64,000 bases of DNA from Daphnia pulex (Eukaryota > Arthropoda > Branchiopoda > Diplostraca > Daphniidae), in NCBI RefSeq assembly GCF_021134715.1, contig NC_060021.1, positions 11,006,501-11,070,500 on the forward strand, read 5' to 3'. The position numbers and the translations under genes are program-made. The notes beneath the pieces were generated by a model. It had not been told where the DNA came from and ran no database searches. It worked only from the letters and a program-made list of their open reading frames with translations. Of the stretch, positions 34,301 through 45,982 are shown one piece after another. Each line of letters starts with the position of its first letter. The first letter of the stretch is position 1.

Positions 34301-37300
34301 CCCAGCATTTCGTGATTGATCAAGTCGACGATTTCACAGGTCCAACCGCAAAGGGGGGAAAGAAATAAAGAAATGGAGGCTCTAACATGGATTGAAAAGA
34401 TTAATCCTTAAACTCATAATAAATGAACGCAACTGCTAATACATAGTCTATAAACTCTCCCGGGGTCCCGTGCTTATACGAAACTCGCTGCTGTGAGCTG
34501 CCGCGTGAGTCCTGCTCCGGGATATCCAATCAATGCGAAAGAAAAAGAAATGGCTGTGTAAATATCAGAGCGGAGCTAGCGCTGCTGGTTTAACATTGTC
34601 GTTGAATATACGTGGAAAAACGGGCGATGGAAGACGTCAGCCAGCATACATAACAAGTTCAGCTGCTGTAGTATATAGTGACGATGATCACTTCTCCACT
34701 ACATGCATAATGTCATCCCAAGTTTCTCTCTTGGGCTCTCTGTGCGTATGGTAGTAGTAGGATCTATACATAATCTAGGCCTCTTTATAAGATCGTTATT
34801 GCTGACGTCAGTCGTCGTCTTAATTCCCCCCCCCCTCTTCTTTTTAGCTAGAAGACCCAACACACAGCGTCATCGACGATTGGCCCGGCAACTTCTTTTC
34901 GTATCCCCACCAGCCACCGTGTACACTGTAGGTGTGTCCTGCCCGGAGAGACTGCTCCTTGACATTTCTGTCATCCATCAAGTGACATTATTACAGTGTA
35001 ATGCTGCACACCTGTGTGTTCTTTTGTTAAATTGAAAAGATTCGAAACTGGCTGCCGCCCTCTCCTGTATATCAACTTATTGGAAAGTTGATTTGCCTTT
35101 TTCACTTTTGGATTCCTATGCGCCTAGTGCTAAATCCTTGGAGATTTGGTTTCCCCCCATCACTCTCTCAGTGTCTATATAGTTCAGTTGGCTCTGATGG
35201 ATCGATAAAGTTTGACTTCAATCCGAAAGGGCTGTATACTATATCAAATTATATAAATGATTCACTTTGATTCGCTTCTTCAGACTTTCACCTGCTCCCA
35301 CCTTTTCGTGTCAACCGTCTCGTGATTCCTCGTGAACCGCCTTCTCGTGATCATACCTCCTCCTCCTCAACAACTTCCCGGTAAAACATATTTCTAACTT
35401 GTTTTTTTTTTTTTTTTTTCATTCCTTATCCATTTCTCCCTTTTCTAAAAACAGAATACTTTTACCTGCTGCTACCAAACTAAACGAATGTCCAGTCACC
35501 TTCGGCATGGAAAAAGTTGTCCCTCCTGTTGAAGATGAAGTATAAGAAAGGCTCTCCATAACCAGAAAGAACCAGAGGAGCTGAGGCACTTACTCTTTTT
35601 TTTTCTTTTATGACTTATGGAACGGTTGTTGGCCTGTCGGTTCATATCACTCCCTCCTTCTTCTCCTTTTTCTTTGTCGCTCTAGACGATTCCCTTATGT
35701 GTGCGTGGGTCTGATGGCGGCCATATAAACGACCCTCCTACCTATATCTATCTCGTCTCCTGATTTTTTTTCTTTCCAGTTGGCCTTTTTCTTTTTTCTT
35801 ATATGTGTTTACTCTGGTATGGTAGTAGTATGTGGGACGTAGACAACAACAACCTGTGGCCCCCTTCGAGATTCCTCCCCCGCCGTCTCTCTTGCCTGTC
35901 CGTCCCGTGTCCGTCGTCGAGGGCGATCAACATCTACCAAGACCAGACAACGCACATACACAACCGTGGGGCCTCCTCTCCATCCAAGATGACTATATAT
36001 GTCTCGGGGCCTCTCTTTCTCTCTTTCTTTTTGACCCGTTCGTATCAATGTCGGAATCGTTTCATTGGAACTGTCATTCTTCTTTCTGTCTTCTTCTTAT
36101 ATTTCCAGTCCATGTTTTTCTCTCTTTTTCTCGATGCATAAATGTATACACATTTCTTTTTCTTTCCTTTAAGTCGGAATATGAGGAGAGGTCCAAACGA
36201 TTTTCTTCGATTTTATTTTTATTTTTTTTCTTAGCTTGTCGGGCTGGGCTGCGCGTTATTATAAGCTCCAGAGAGATTGCCGGAGCCACGATATGGCTGG
36301 ACAAGAAAAAATAAAATAAATAGGGCCATTTGAGGGTGGACCGTGTGTGTGTGTGTTCACCTTTCATCTTTTATATTTGAAGATGCAACGAGATGACCTA
36401 GATTTATTCCCAGTCGTTTGAGGCCAGCACCATAGGATTTATTTAGACCAAACGAAAAAGAAAATCAAAAAAAGGGACCACAGGAATAATATGCCGAGAT
36501 ATGCGCGTCGGCAATTATTTTGATTTTGTCGCTCGTTTTTCTAGCCGATGATCAAACGGAAGGTACTCCCGAAACGTCCAACTCTCGTAAACGTTCCATA
36601 CACTCTCACAGACACAGCAGAGTCTGTGTGTCTTGAAAAGAACGAAAGAAATGTTCGTCGTCAAAGTGCGCGCTAGATGTGTGTGATTATTCCCGGTACA
36701 CTTTGAACTTTTCGAGTCGTGTCACGTAGGACCTCTACGTCAAAGGACTTTTGGACCCGTGGACTAGACTGCGGAAGTAGTTCAACACAACTCCTATAAC
36801 GCAAACCGTTGACAAATTTGCCTTTTTTATTATTTTTATTTTTGTTTTAAAATTTGTCCGTTATTTCGAAGGCTGATCCATCTAGCGGCCAGATTCGAAC
36901 CTCGTACAAGCTCAAGAAACCTGAAGCCGTAACAACAAAAGCGGAAGCGCTCTATTAGACAAAACCGTTTCAACATTTCCAGGCAACCGTTTCTCTATAT
37001 GATCCTCCACATTCAATTTCTCCGAATGGTTTATCGATTGTTCATCTTGTTGACGTAATCCGGCGGATCGTATTTCTCCGCACTTGCTTCAGCGCGGATC
37101 ATTTGAATGACAATGGCCCAGTTTGTATTGGTCCCCTTTGACAATGATTCCCATAATCCGCCGGATCACTCCAAAGCGCCGGTCTGCGTCGGAAGAATAA
37201 GAGCTAGGGAGGGTGGGGTAGGGAGAGGCGAGAAAAAGGGGCTGCCCGGCCACCTACCAGACGTGTTGTGTGCTGGGTGTCAGTCGGAGCAGCGTCGAGA

Positions 37301-37602
37301 GAAACCCGTCCTGAATATCTGATCGACTGAGTTTTCGCCTGTTGCGTTATATAGTTGTCCTTATTCTTTCTCTTTCTCTGCTGCCAAAAGAAACAAGAAC
37401 AAAGGTAAAAAAAGAGAGAGAGATTCGATATTATTCCTCCAGCCCTTGCAACACACCCGCCAGCCCACCACCCTGCCCCCCCAAAAAAAGAGATTTATAT
37501 GCATAGACGTTTTCCAGGCTCTCCACCAGCACCGAAAAGTTGTCTCAACTCTCCCCCAGCAGCAGATAGCGACGCAGCAATCGTCTTATCGCGGAGCGCG
37601 AC
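31335..37602. other. Gene-poor DNA with promoter-like sites
   Basis: No supported ORF. Two plus-strand promoter-like arrangements: a TATATA stretch near 31745 followed by a good donor (CCTGT|GTAAGTC, about 31868), and TATATAG near 32070 with a TCAGT initiator about 60 bp downstream. They could start the gene at 37603 or a non-coding RNA. Simple repeats: GAAGAA run 31806-31826, poly(T) 35401-35420. A degenerate CTCF-like site (CCGCTAGATGG, minus) lies near 36881. Otherwise nothing seen. Confidence 0.4.
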
Positions 37603-39303
37603 ATGTCAAACCGGCCCAGCAGCACTGCGACAGGAGCTGCAGCTTTCTACCCGCGAGACCTGCTCAACGACCGCCAGGTGAGACGACGACTCGGCTCTTT
37701 TCTGGCCCTCATCCCAAACGCTTTTGGACTCTCTTGGGCTCTCTTTTTTTTAATGCTGCCTGATACTTTCGTTATTTATGTTGTGCGCATATCGCCTTTT
37801 TGATATAATACGACAAACTCCGTATTCGGGGGCTGCTCCTGCTGGCCAAAAAAAAAAACAACCAACTGAAAATCGCAGGTGAAAAGCTGGGGAAATGTTC
37901 CGAGAGAGAACCTGCGGGACCTGCTGGACCGCATTCGACTCAAACGTCAAAGTGGAGCGGCCGTTCCATGTTCGACTACTACGACGCCATTTTTCTTTAG
38001 CGATTGGAAAACGTCAATCCTTATGGTAATGCTGGCCTGTCTGCTCCTGGCCGGCCAAGCCACTTACTCACCCTTCATTTGGCGGGCTGGCTCAGCTCTG
38101 ATTTCGACACTTCTGGCCGGCCGCGATAACTACCAGCAGCAGGTTAGTGCCACCCGACTGGCGCGACGCCGTTCTCCCCTACCAAAGTTGCCCCGGATTC
38201 TGCATGATGCTGGAACCGGTCGTGATTATCAAAACCTGATGCCAATATAATTTCAATTATTACATTAACCGGATTATTATTTTATATATACTTATACTCA
38301 GTGTTACATCCAAATGCCAGTGGACAATCGAAACGTATTCCGGCCGCCCGTCGACTGCCATTTCTGTCGGGACGTCCATCAAGTCGACATTGTCCAGCAC
38401 ATTTCTCCGCAGGATTTTGAATCGACGTCAGTTCATTTGAAAATGATTTAACATTTTGATTAAGTATAGTCCCTTTTTTCAAAATTTCCCGGGTTCTTTG
38501 CATGTGTAGTTATGCGTACAGCGGTCGGCCGGTGATCGTGAAAGATGCGCAGGCCAACTGGACGGCAGCGGACGTGTTCAGCTACGAATTCTTCAGCGAG
38601 TTGTACACGAAAGAATTCGGCGGCTCATCGTCGGCTCGATCTCGTCATCAGCGATGTCAATTCTTCCCGTACAAGACGGAATTCCGCTCGCTCGACGAGG
38701 CTCTGACGATGGGCGACCGGCGCAAATCCGAGCGGCCCTGGTATTTCGGCTGGAGCAACTGCGACTCGCAGACGGCCGACGTCCTGCGACGCCACTATTC
38801 CCGCCCTGACTTTCTACCCGAACGATCCGAGTCGTCGCGCACCGATTGGATCTTCATGGGTACCAGCGGATTGGGCGCCCACATGCACGTAAGAAACTTC
38901 TTTTTCCAGCAATCGGGTCATTGATTGGCAGTCCAGTGAAAGTGGCTCAAGGAGTCCGTGTTACTTTTCTGATTTGATTTGGTTTTTGAATGCAAGGTTG
39001 ATCACGTCAGTTTGCCCTCGTGGCAGGCCCAGATCCGCGGACAGAAACTCTGGTCGCTGGAGCCACCGCCCGAATGTTTCTACCAATGCCAGTCGATGGA
39101 AATCACCGTGCAGCCCGGCGACACCAGTGAGTTGTTGACATATCTTTATTCTTCCGCTCTGCTTTCTTTGGGGGGTTTGTTTTTTAATTGGATAAATGTT
39201 GTGTTGCTCGGTTGCAGTCGTTCTGGATACCAACATCTGGTACCACAAGACGAGCGTCGTCTCCGAGGACATCAGCATCACCATTGGCTCCGAGTACGAC
39301 TGA
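37603..39303 (+). CDS. Membrane-anchored JmjC/cupin-type Fe(II)/2-oxoglutarate oxygenase
   Basis: Six exons, 37603-37677, 37879-38142, 38302-38426, 38510-38888, 38997-39126 and 39218-39303, joined in phase; 352 residues. A single hydrophobic segment at about residues 73-95 (ILMVMLACLLLAGQATY) suggests a type II membrane protein with a lumenal or extracellular catalytic part. Then come an Asp/Cys-containing stretch (DCHFCRDVHQVD), the GRPVIVKDAQANW motif and the catalytic core. The core has HVD (His281, Asp283) and the distal metal His334 in NIWYHKT, within a GDTIVLD...W turn, so the HxD...H iron triad is complete. JmjC/cupin-8 enzymes hydroxylate protein side chains; the substrate here is unknown. 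The start has no close competitor in frame. Exact orthology (a JMJD8-like or insect-specific group) is not settled. Confidence 0.88.
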
Positions 39304-39494
39304 GGAATTACGTCATTTCCGCACTTGACTTTTAAAAGCACACGGCCTATTATTTATTTGTAGACGTTTAATTGTATTGGCGTTGAGCGTTAACGTACAA
39401 GTTGAGTTTGTCAAAGACATTTGTGATTAGTTATAGTCATATAATTTCAGCTAATAGGATCAATGTTGTAAGGTACATTTTTGGTTGGGCTGTT

Positions 39495-39989
39495 TTATCG
39501 GCCGTAGTTGTAGCCCAGCGGATAGGGAATCACTCCACCGTAGCCACCGTAACCATAGTAACCGCCATAGCCTGTAAGTAAAGGGTATCCCACTAGTACA
39601 GTTGCTCCGGCAAACGGGTAAAATCTTCGAGCAAGTGGCAATGCGTAACCTGGGCGAGTTCAATCATTTCCGTCATTTTATTCTTTAGTATGTTTGAAAA
39701 ATTCATCTTTACCGCCATAGCCGTAGCCAAACCCCTTGTAGATTTTCACCTTGGATTCACTGGGCTCCATGTCGAGGGCCGTTGAAGGATCGTCAATGCG
39801 TTGCTGGGCTAGTTCGCCAGCTGCTGCCGGAATGACGGCCAGCAACGACATCGAGACCAACAGCAGGAGGAGGACAGTCTGTTGAAACAATAATGGAGTT
39901 TCTGTGTTATACATGTAGTCAAAACTTTCCCTTTTAAAAATGATTTTCTCTTTTGCTTGTTTGAATCTTACCGGAACAAATAGCTTCAT
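39495..39989 (-). CDS. Secreted Gly/Tyr-rich peptide, family member A
   Basis: Three exons: 39989-39972 (six codons, MKLFVP), 39878-39713 and 39649-39495; 112 residues. A signal peptide (hydrophobic core TVLLLLLVSMSLLAVI, cleavage probably after AAAG) is followed by an acidic pro-region (RIDDPSTALDMEPSESKVK), a short basic stretch and, on its own exon after a phase-1 intron, a tail with YGGYYGYGGYGG and a final GYNYGR. It is the first of five minus-strand genes with the same plan. The acidic-to-lysine module LDMEPSESKVKIYK aligns with the modules of the other seven family members. Function unknown; cuticular, adhesive or antimicrobial roles are possible. Confidence 0.85.
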
Positions 39990-40010
39990 GTTTTTCTTTT
40001 AAGTGATATG

Positions 40011-40706
40011 CCGAAACACTATTCCGCAAGACGTGCTGAAACTGTAGACCTATATTAGTAATGTATCTAACAGATATTAAAAGTCGGTGTTAACTGAGGA
40101 CTTGACCGGTAGAGACTGTGAAATTTCGTTGGCTGTTATCGCCCAGCAGCTTTCTTTTCTCTTATAACTTTTTTGAATTTCGTGATGGAATGGTGAACGG
40201 AAAACAAAAGTCAGACACAAACGGGGTATATTACTTTTCCCGCTTTCTTCCTGGCCGGCCCAAAGCTGATGGATGGATTTGCGCAGAAAAGTTGTGCGTA
40301 ACAAACTTGTTACGAAGGGCGGATTCTATTAGTATGGAATTAAAAAACAATTACAAACGCCCATTTTGGTTGTTCTGAATCAGCCATCGGTCAATGAAAG
40401 GTTATGCATAACTGCTTGTCAAACATGGGTATAGTGTTACTGTTGTCTTGATGTTGTCATATGTTTCTATTCGCTGTGTCGCTATATTACTACTCCGTCT
40501 GTGTCTAGAAAATAAACTGCTGATCTGTAAAATCTTTGCTTCTGTGCATTCCCTGTCGAGAAAAGTGTCGCACATAGTATCTTTATCGGATAACATTTGT
40601 ATATTTGCGAATAGAACTTTAATGTACATGGATGGACGAATAATAATCATTCATAATACAATATAATAGAGTTATAGTACAATGCAATAGTTAGGAATTG
40701 AGAGAT
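40011..40706. other. Spacer between members A and B
   Basis: Upstream region of member A and 3' flank of member B. No TATA box of the kind seen for members C-I. Only short chance ORFs. Confidence 0.5.
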
Positions 40707-41266
40707 TTATCTTCGGTAACCAAATCCTCCTAATCCTCCGTACCCTAAACCTGTTCCGTATCCGTACCCTAATCCCGTGCCATATCCTAATCCAAGTCCC
40801 GTGCCATATCCACCTAATCCAGTTCCGAATCCGCCCAGTCCCAAATTTAATCCGTTCAATCCGCCCAGTCCGTACCCATACGTGAGTGGGTACCCAATAA
40901 GCGGGTACGATGGGTAACCGATCATCGGGAATCCAGGGTATCCACCGAAACTGTGGCCGTCGTCCTTTTTCTCCGTCTTTTTGTAGTACTTCTTTAGCCA
41001 ATGCTCCAACTTGTGTTCAATGACCTTTAGGCTGGACTCGCTGCCCTCCATATCGACAAATGCGGAATCATCGCTGGACTCAAGGCCAGCCGTGACGTCA
41101 TTCAGAACTGCGGATGCCTCTTCGATCGGCTGACTGGTACCAATCATCACCAAACTTAACAAAACAGTCTAATAAGACAAGACAAATTAAATTTCAACAG
41201 AACAATTACACTGGGGTTAACTGGAAGTAAAAATGTGAACCTTACCGTAACCAATAATGACTTCAT
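40707..41266 (-). CDS. Secreted Gly/Leu/Tyr-rich peptide, family member B
   Basis: Two exons: 41266-41246 (seven codons, MKSLLVT) and 41168-40707; 160 residues. Signal peptide (TVLLSLVMIGTS), acidic pro-region with FVDMEGSESSLK, then an amphipathic lysine-rich helix (IEHKLEHWLKKYYKK) nearly identical to that of member C. The tail is built of GYP and GLGGYGTGLG repeats ending GFGYRR. Unlike C and E, the cysteines of the lysine-rich loop are replaced (YYKKTEK). An initiator-like ATCAGTTGAAA lies about 70 bp upstream. No known enzyme or domain. Confidence 0.88.
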
Positions 41267-42081
41267 TCTCGAATTATTTGTGTGTCGTCGGGATCACAAT
41301 CTTGTGCGAGATGATGTACGCGAACGAGCTTGTTTCAACTGATATCTGAACTGGACATAGGTCGCCGACTGTATGCCGTTTTTCGTTTCACTTTCTGTGT
41401 GTGTAGAATCCAGTGAAGAAAAAAGGGACAGACTAAAAAAAAACGGCCAGGATGACGATACTGTTTTCCCTTTCCTTTGTTTGCCAAAGGGTGGACATGC
41501 GCAGATTAATGTAAAGCCAATGCCAGCCAGCCAGAACCTGTTCCTAATGGGCGGACGTAAATATACATATATAACGACATTTACGGAAAGGGAAACCAGT
41601 TCGTACCCAAAACGGGAAGCAGGTCAAGGCTTTGGAATGAAAAAATTCTTTGCTGCCACTGCGCCGAGGTCCTAAATAGTGTTCCATAGCTCTTACATCA
41701 CTTTTTTTGTATTACAAAGAAATCGCGCTTGTATAATGAATTCAATCCGAATTCAACGAACCCAAGCTATAGCAATAGCTAGAGTTTCGGCTGAATAAAT
41801 AGTAGTTTCATTCGGGATCTAAAGAGCTTTCTGCTTTCGACTCTTTCGTCGTCGGAAACTTTCTACTGGTGTACAAGGGCCATTTCGTACTTGAACGCGC
41901 TGTCATTCCTTATTTACACACATAACGTGAACAAGGTGTGCCTTTATTTGTAAAGTCGTCAAATGAAACATTTTGAAAGCCGGTGACACAAATTGAAGTC
42001 AAAAAAATGTATTAGCGTTGATCAAATGTACAAGTTGAGTTGGCACAAGAAATGTGTATAAGTTAATTAGTCGGGACATTT
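41267..42081. other. Spacer between members B and C
   Basis: Holds GCAGGTCAAGGC (41619-41630) and AACGACATTTACGG (41573-41586), both repeated upstream of other members. A TATATA stretch at 41566-41573 lies just before the second motif. No gene seen. Confidence 0.5.
41573..41630. promoter_or_regulatory. Shared upstream motifs of peptide genes (copy near B)
   Basis: AACGACATTTACGG (14 nt) recurs exactly at 44745-44758, and CAGGTCAAGGC recurs at 43052-43062 and 44935-44945. The second contains an AGGTCA nuclear-receptor half-site. Regulatory function is inferred from recurrence. Confidence 0.45.
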
Positions 42082-42738
42082 TCAATATCCGCCCAGTCCG
42101 TATCCGCCGAGCCCGTAGCCTGCGCCGTATAAAGGTGAGGCACCGTATAACCCGCCGTAAGACCCGTAAGACCCGTAAGACGATCCATAACCATAACCAT
42201 GGCCACCGCCATAAGATGACCCATAGCCACCGCCATAAGATGACCCATAGCCACCGAGATAAGGGGTAGGAGTATAGACTGGTGTATAAACAGGAACAGG
42301 AACAGGGACAGGACGGACACTATGTCCTCCGTATCCGTAACCTAAATTCAATTTGATAAATGATTAACTTTATTAAATAACCAGTAGTAATAATATTGAT
42401 TTGCGTCATTCGTACCAGTCGAGCCGCAACCTCCCTTTTTGTAGCATTTCTTCAACCAATGTTCCAATTTGTGCTCGATAATTTTCAAAGCTGATCCACT
42501 GGCCTCCATGGTCTCCTGGTCGGGATTAGCCTCAGCAACAGCTATGACGGATGCTTCGTCAACTGGAACAACAGCAGCCGGAGCAGCTGCTTCATCGACG
42601 GGCTGGCCAGCAGCGAAAGCCACTACACCAATAAGGGCGACCTGGGTTGTTGTTTTCAAAAGAATAAAAAACTTTTAAGCAGTTTTCTCCGTTTGAGATT
42701 CGACACTCAATGCGGATTATTACCAGAAGGAATTTCAT
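42082..42738 (-). CDS. Secreted Gly/Tyr/Ser-rich peptide with Cys loop, family member C
   Basis: Three exons: 42738-42724 (MKFLL), 42641-42416 and 42341-42082; 166 residues. Signal peptide (VALIGVVAFAAG), Ala/Val/acidic pro-region, module ETMEASGSALKIIEHK, then LEHWLKKCYKKGGCG, a cationic helix running into a C-x5-C loop. After a phase-1 intron the tail exon encodes a Pro/Val stretch (RPVPVPVPVYTPVYTP) and repeats of GGYGSSYGG and GYGSSYGSYG, ending GYGLGGY. The head is closest to member B; the cysteine loop matches member E (CYKKGEC). Strong TATA and initiator upstream. Cys loop plus cationic helix could be antimicrobial; the tail suggests a structural or adhesive polymer. Both are inference. 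Confidence 0.88.
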
Positions 42739-42789
42739 GTTGTGCGGATCACTTCACTTGAGATGTTGAATCTTGTAAGAGAGTCAGTG

Positions 42790-42831
42790 TTCACTGATGG
42801 TTTTCCTACTTCAGTCTCCGGTCTTTATATA
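42790..42831 (-). promoter_or_regulatory. Core promoter of member C
   Basis: TATATAAAG (minus, 42831-42823) lies about 30 bp before the initiator ATCAGTGAACA (near 42795), about 60 bp upstream of the start codon. Member D has the same initiator sequence. Confidence 0.75.
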
Positions 42832-43917
42832 CTGTGTTGTCGTTTTTTTCCCCTCCCTTGGCCAACACAGCAATAACAGGTATACGTTCTGAAGGTAACG
42901 TACTTGACGAACTGACGCAATCCGTTTTTTCCCTTTCGTTCATATTTTAAGTTGCCAAATATTTAAGAATATAGTATACATTTTTGGGAAAAAACCAGCT
43001 CTGCTGGTAAGTTGCCGCAAAGCAAATGGGATATCCTGTTTAAATCATAAACAGGTCAAGGCACACACTTCCTGACTTCCTGTTGCCGAAAGGCTACGTC
43101 AAAGATATGCAAAAAAGAGATACATCCGATTTCCCGATTATCTAAACACACCAACCCCGTGCTGGCTATTGATTTCTTTGTAGGAGATTATTTGACGCTG
43201 ACATTTATTTTTTTAATTCTATGACAAATTTAATCCGCCGAACGGATCCAATTTTCTTTGCGGATTATTTTAGAAATAAAAAACGCGGGACTTGATTGGT
43301 TATTTATAAATCAATTCATTGTGTTTGCGTGTATGCAATCACGCGCATTGGTCATTTGCAATAAAATCAGGTTAAGGCCGAATTGAAACTTGTTTCCGAA
43401 TCATTTTATCTGTAGGTCATCACTGTTAGAGACTCCTTGGAATTTATTATGCAAAATAAGGCGTTAAATATTCTTCGCGTCTTGCAACTTGCAATCTGTA
43501 TAATCGAGGCTAATTATGTTTTAATTTGATGTGTTGATCGCTGGTTGTCACGTTTGCAATCGCTATCTGAATTAAATGCCATATTTTCCCTTCCAGTTTA
43601 TCAAACGAATCTACACCGGTTTCATCGTCGTGCCAACACGTTGTCTTCGTAAAACTGGACGGAATTTAGAGGTGGTAAAACATTTTTGTCATGTCAAAAA
43701 CAAATTATGAAATGGAATTTGCATAACACATGGTGGAAATAAAAAAAGGGTTCATGAATAATGTATCTTGTTTTTTTTTTTTTTTAAATCCATCTTTTCC
43801 TGCTGATGGTAATCATTAAAAACACCAAAAGAGATTACAAAAATTGTATTTGGCTTTCAAGAGTTCACACACAAAATACAAATAATTAACAGATTAATTT
43901 AAGTTCGATTTCAGCGG
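42832..43917. other. Upstream region of member C
   Basis: Contains GGCCAACACAGCAATAACAGG-like sequence (42860-42880, resembled at 44705-44726), GAAGGTAACGTACTTG (42891-42906, resembled at 59585-59600) and AACAGGTCAAGGC (43050-43062). No gene seen. Confidence 0.5.
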
Positions 43918-44453
43918 TTACCTTCCATAACCGTAACCACCGAAACCACCTAATCCTCCATAGCCCAGTCCAAATCCTGGATAACCTCCTCCAAGACCAT
44001 ATCCACCTAATCCGCCAAGCCCTAATCCGAATCCTGGATATCCACCAAATCCTCCGTAGCCAGCACCGAACCCTGGATATCCATATCCGTATCCATGGCC
44101 GATCCCGTGATGTCCACCAAACCCGTGTCCACCGAAACCGTGTCCGCCTAAACCGTGTCCACCAAAACCGTGTCCACCGAATCCACCGTGATGACCTCCG
44201 AAATGTTTACCCAAACCGGATTCGCTGGCCATTAAATCCGAATCGATGGATTTCTCAATCGCAACTTTGTCATCCGGAATAGACGCAGCAGCAGCGGGAG
44301 CGACAGTTTCCGCAACGGGTTGGCTGGAAGCGAGGGCCGCTAACCCCAATAATACAAGCTAATAAAAATCAAACCGAATGCATCAAAGTTAGATTTAACG
44401 TTTTAACCACAATAAGTTCGATCAAAGCAGAATTTTACCAATAAAAACCTCAT
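43918..44453 (-). CDS. Secreted Gly/His-rich then Gly/Tyr-rich peptide, family member D
   Basis: Two exons: 44453-44439 (MRFLL) and 44358-43918; 151 residues. Signal peptide (LVLLGLAALASS), pro-region with an acidic stretch (KSIDSDLMASESGLGK), then a His/Gly block (GGHHGGFGGHGFGGHGLGG) followed by repeats of YPGFGLGYGG to the end (GYGYGR). His-rich repeats could bind metal ions; this is inference. It lacks the long cationic helix of B and C but keeps the short acidic module. TATA box and initiator are clear. Confidence 0.88.
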
Positions 44454-44519
44454 GGTGAAATGCTGTTGTTGTTGTAGAGATGAAATGATTCCGTATGCGC
44501 CTTGCCAGAAATTCTGTTG

Positions 44520-44558
44520 TTCACTGATGACAAACCGGTTGCGTCTATGGATTTTATA
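44520..44558 (-). promoter_or_regulatory. Core promoter of member D
   Basis: TATAAAAT (minus, about 44558-44551) with initiator ATCAGTGAACA about 30 bp downstream. Core spacing and initiator match member C. Confidence 0.75.
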
Positions 44559-45982
44559 CTAGGACTCGCCTCCTACATTCTTCCAGCAGCATCAAACGGG
44601 CTGTGGGAATTTTCAAGGTAGCGCTTAATATATAAGAAACGGACGATACCATCCCGCCCTCTCGTTCCCTGGCACCGTTCTCAAGGCAGGATTGCACCAC
44701 AACGTGGCCAGCAATAAACAACAGGCTTCAAAGGGTATATAAACAACGACATTTACGGTCATCCGTTATCGCTGCTGTGCCAACTCCCCAAAGACCTTGT
44801 CATAGGATTTGTTTTTTTGAAGTTCCTCGATGCCCTATCGAGGGTTAAACATCGAGGAATTGGTCAATGGTCATCCTTTTTCCGAAATATTCCGGAATTA
44901 CGACAGATCCGAAATCCGTGCGTGTATCGTGAAACAGGTCAAGGCTCTATACTGATGCCGACAATCTAACAAGTCTCCATCATCATTCAAAGTGTCTATA
45001 TAAGGCCTACCTACTTAGGTACAACTTTTTTTGTGAACATTCCGAAAGCAGTTTTTTCATAAGCCTAGCTTTGACTTGCCAATGCCAAGCGTTTCCCACA
45101 GGCACAAGCTATAACTTACAACTCAACTTACGCCAAAAATCTTAAAGCCTTCATTTCCCAATATGACGCAATTCTAAATTATCCATCACACATGTCGAAT
45201 TGACTGCAAGCAGATTAGGCCGACCATACAGTTATGTGAATAAATGTGTGATGGCTCACAAAAGGTTAATAATCGCCATGGATGAATAGCGTTAAACACT
45301 ATAAGGGAAAGGTGCTACTGCGACAAACGGAATGACAAGGTTATACATACGATCAGATAGTAGGTTAACCATTTCTTTTTTTCCCTAAATGTGATTGAGA
45401 CTATTTTTCCTGTTTCCTTTCTTTTTCATTTTAAATGGCAGATTGCCACTCTACTGTCCATCCATCCACATTCAAAGTAAAAGTTGGACACGTCACCAAC
45501 GTGACAAGTGGTCTCACAGATAAATATCGCTTCGAATTAAAATCCCGTTCTATGTGGCATCCGTTATCCACTCAATGATTTCATTTAAATGAAAACGTGA
45601 ATGCAACTTGTAACTCGGTCAGGCGTGCAATTAATGTTGTTGAGCAATTTGTATTTCTTGGCTGATTGCGTGGAAAAGGAAATGTTGAATCAATTCATCA
45701 AATCTGTAAAACACATGCTATCTATTGCTCTACTCGTGAAAAGCGGGAGACAAATATTTCTGAATGACAAAATTACGTAATTAAATATTTTAATATATGC
45801 TATAGACACTATGATAGAAAATTTTAAATATAAATGGTATTCATAATATCTTCGGGGCTGTTAAATTTTCGATCATTTCAATTATTTCGAAGTCTCACAT
45901 TTAGGGAAAGGAATCATAATTAAGGCCCGAATGAGCCACAAGTGTTGCAGAAAATGTAATTAATGGGGAAATTTTATGCCAA
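44559..45982. other. Upstream region of member D and 3' flank of E
   Basis: Carries a GGCCAGCAATAAACAACAGG block (44705-44724), plus-strand TATATAAA (44736-44743) followed by AACGACATTTACGG (44745-44758), an imperfect hairpin CCTCGATG...CATCGAGG (about 44826-44858), AACAGGTCAAGGC (44933-44945) and a second TATATAA near 44998. These could be remains of a duplicated promoter. No ORF is supported. Confidence 0.5.

Noticed and set aside
36870-36960. Minus-strand GGTTCGAATCTGG resembling a tRNA T arm
   Set aside because: The upstream sequence gives no anticodon arm; degenerate at best.
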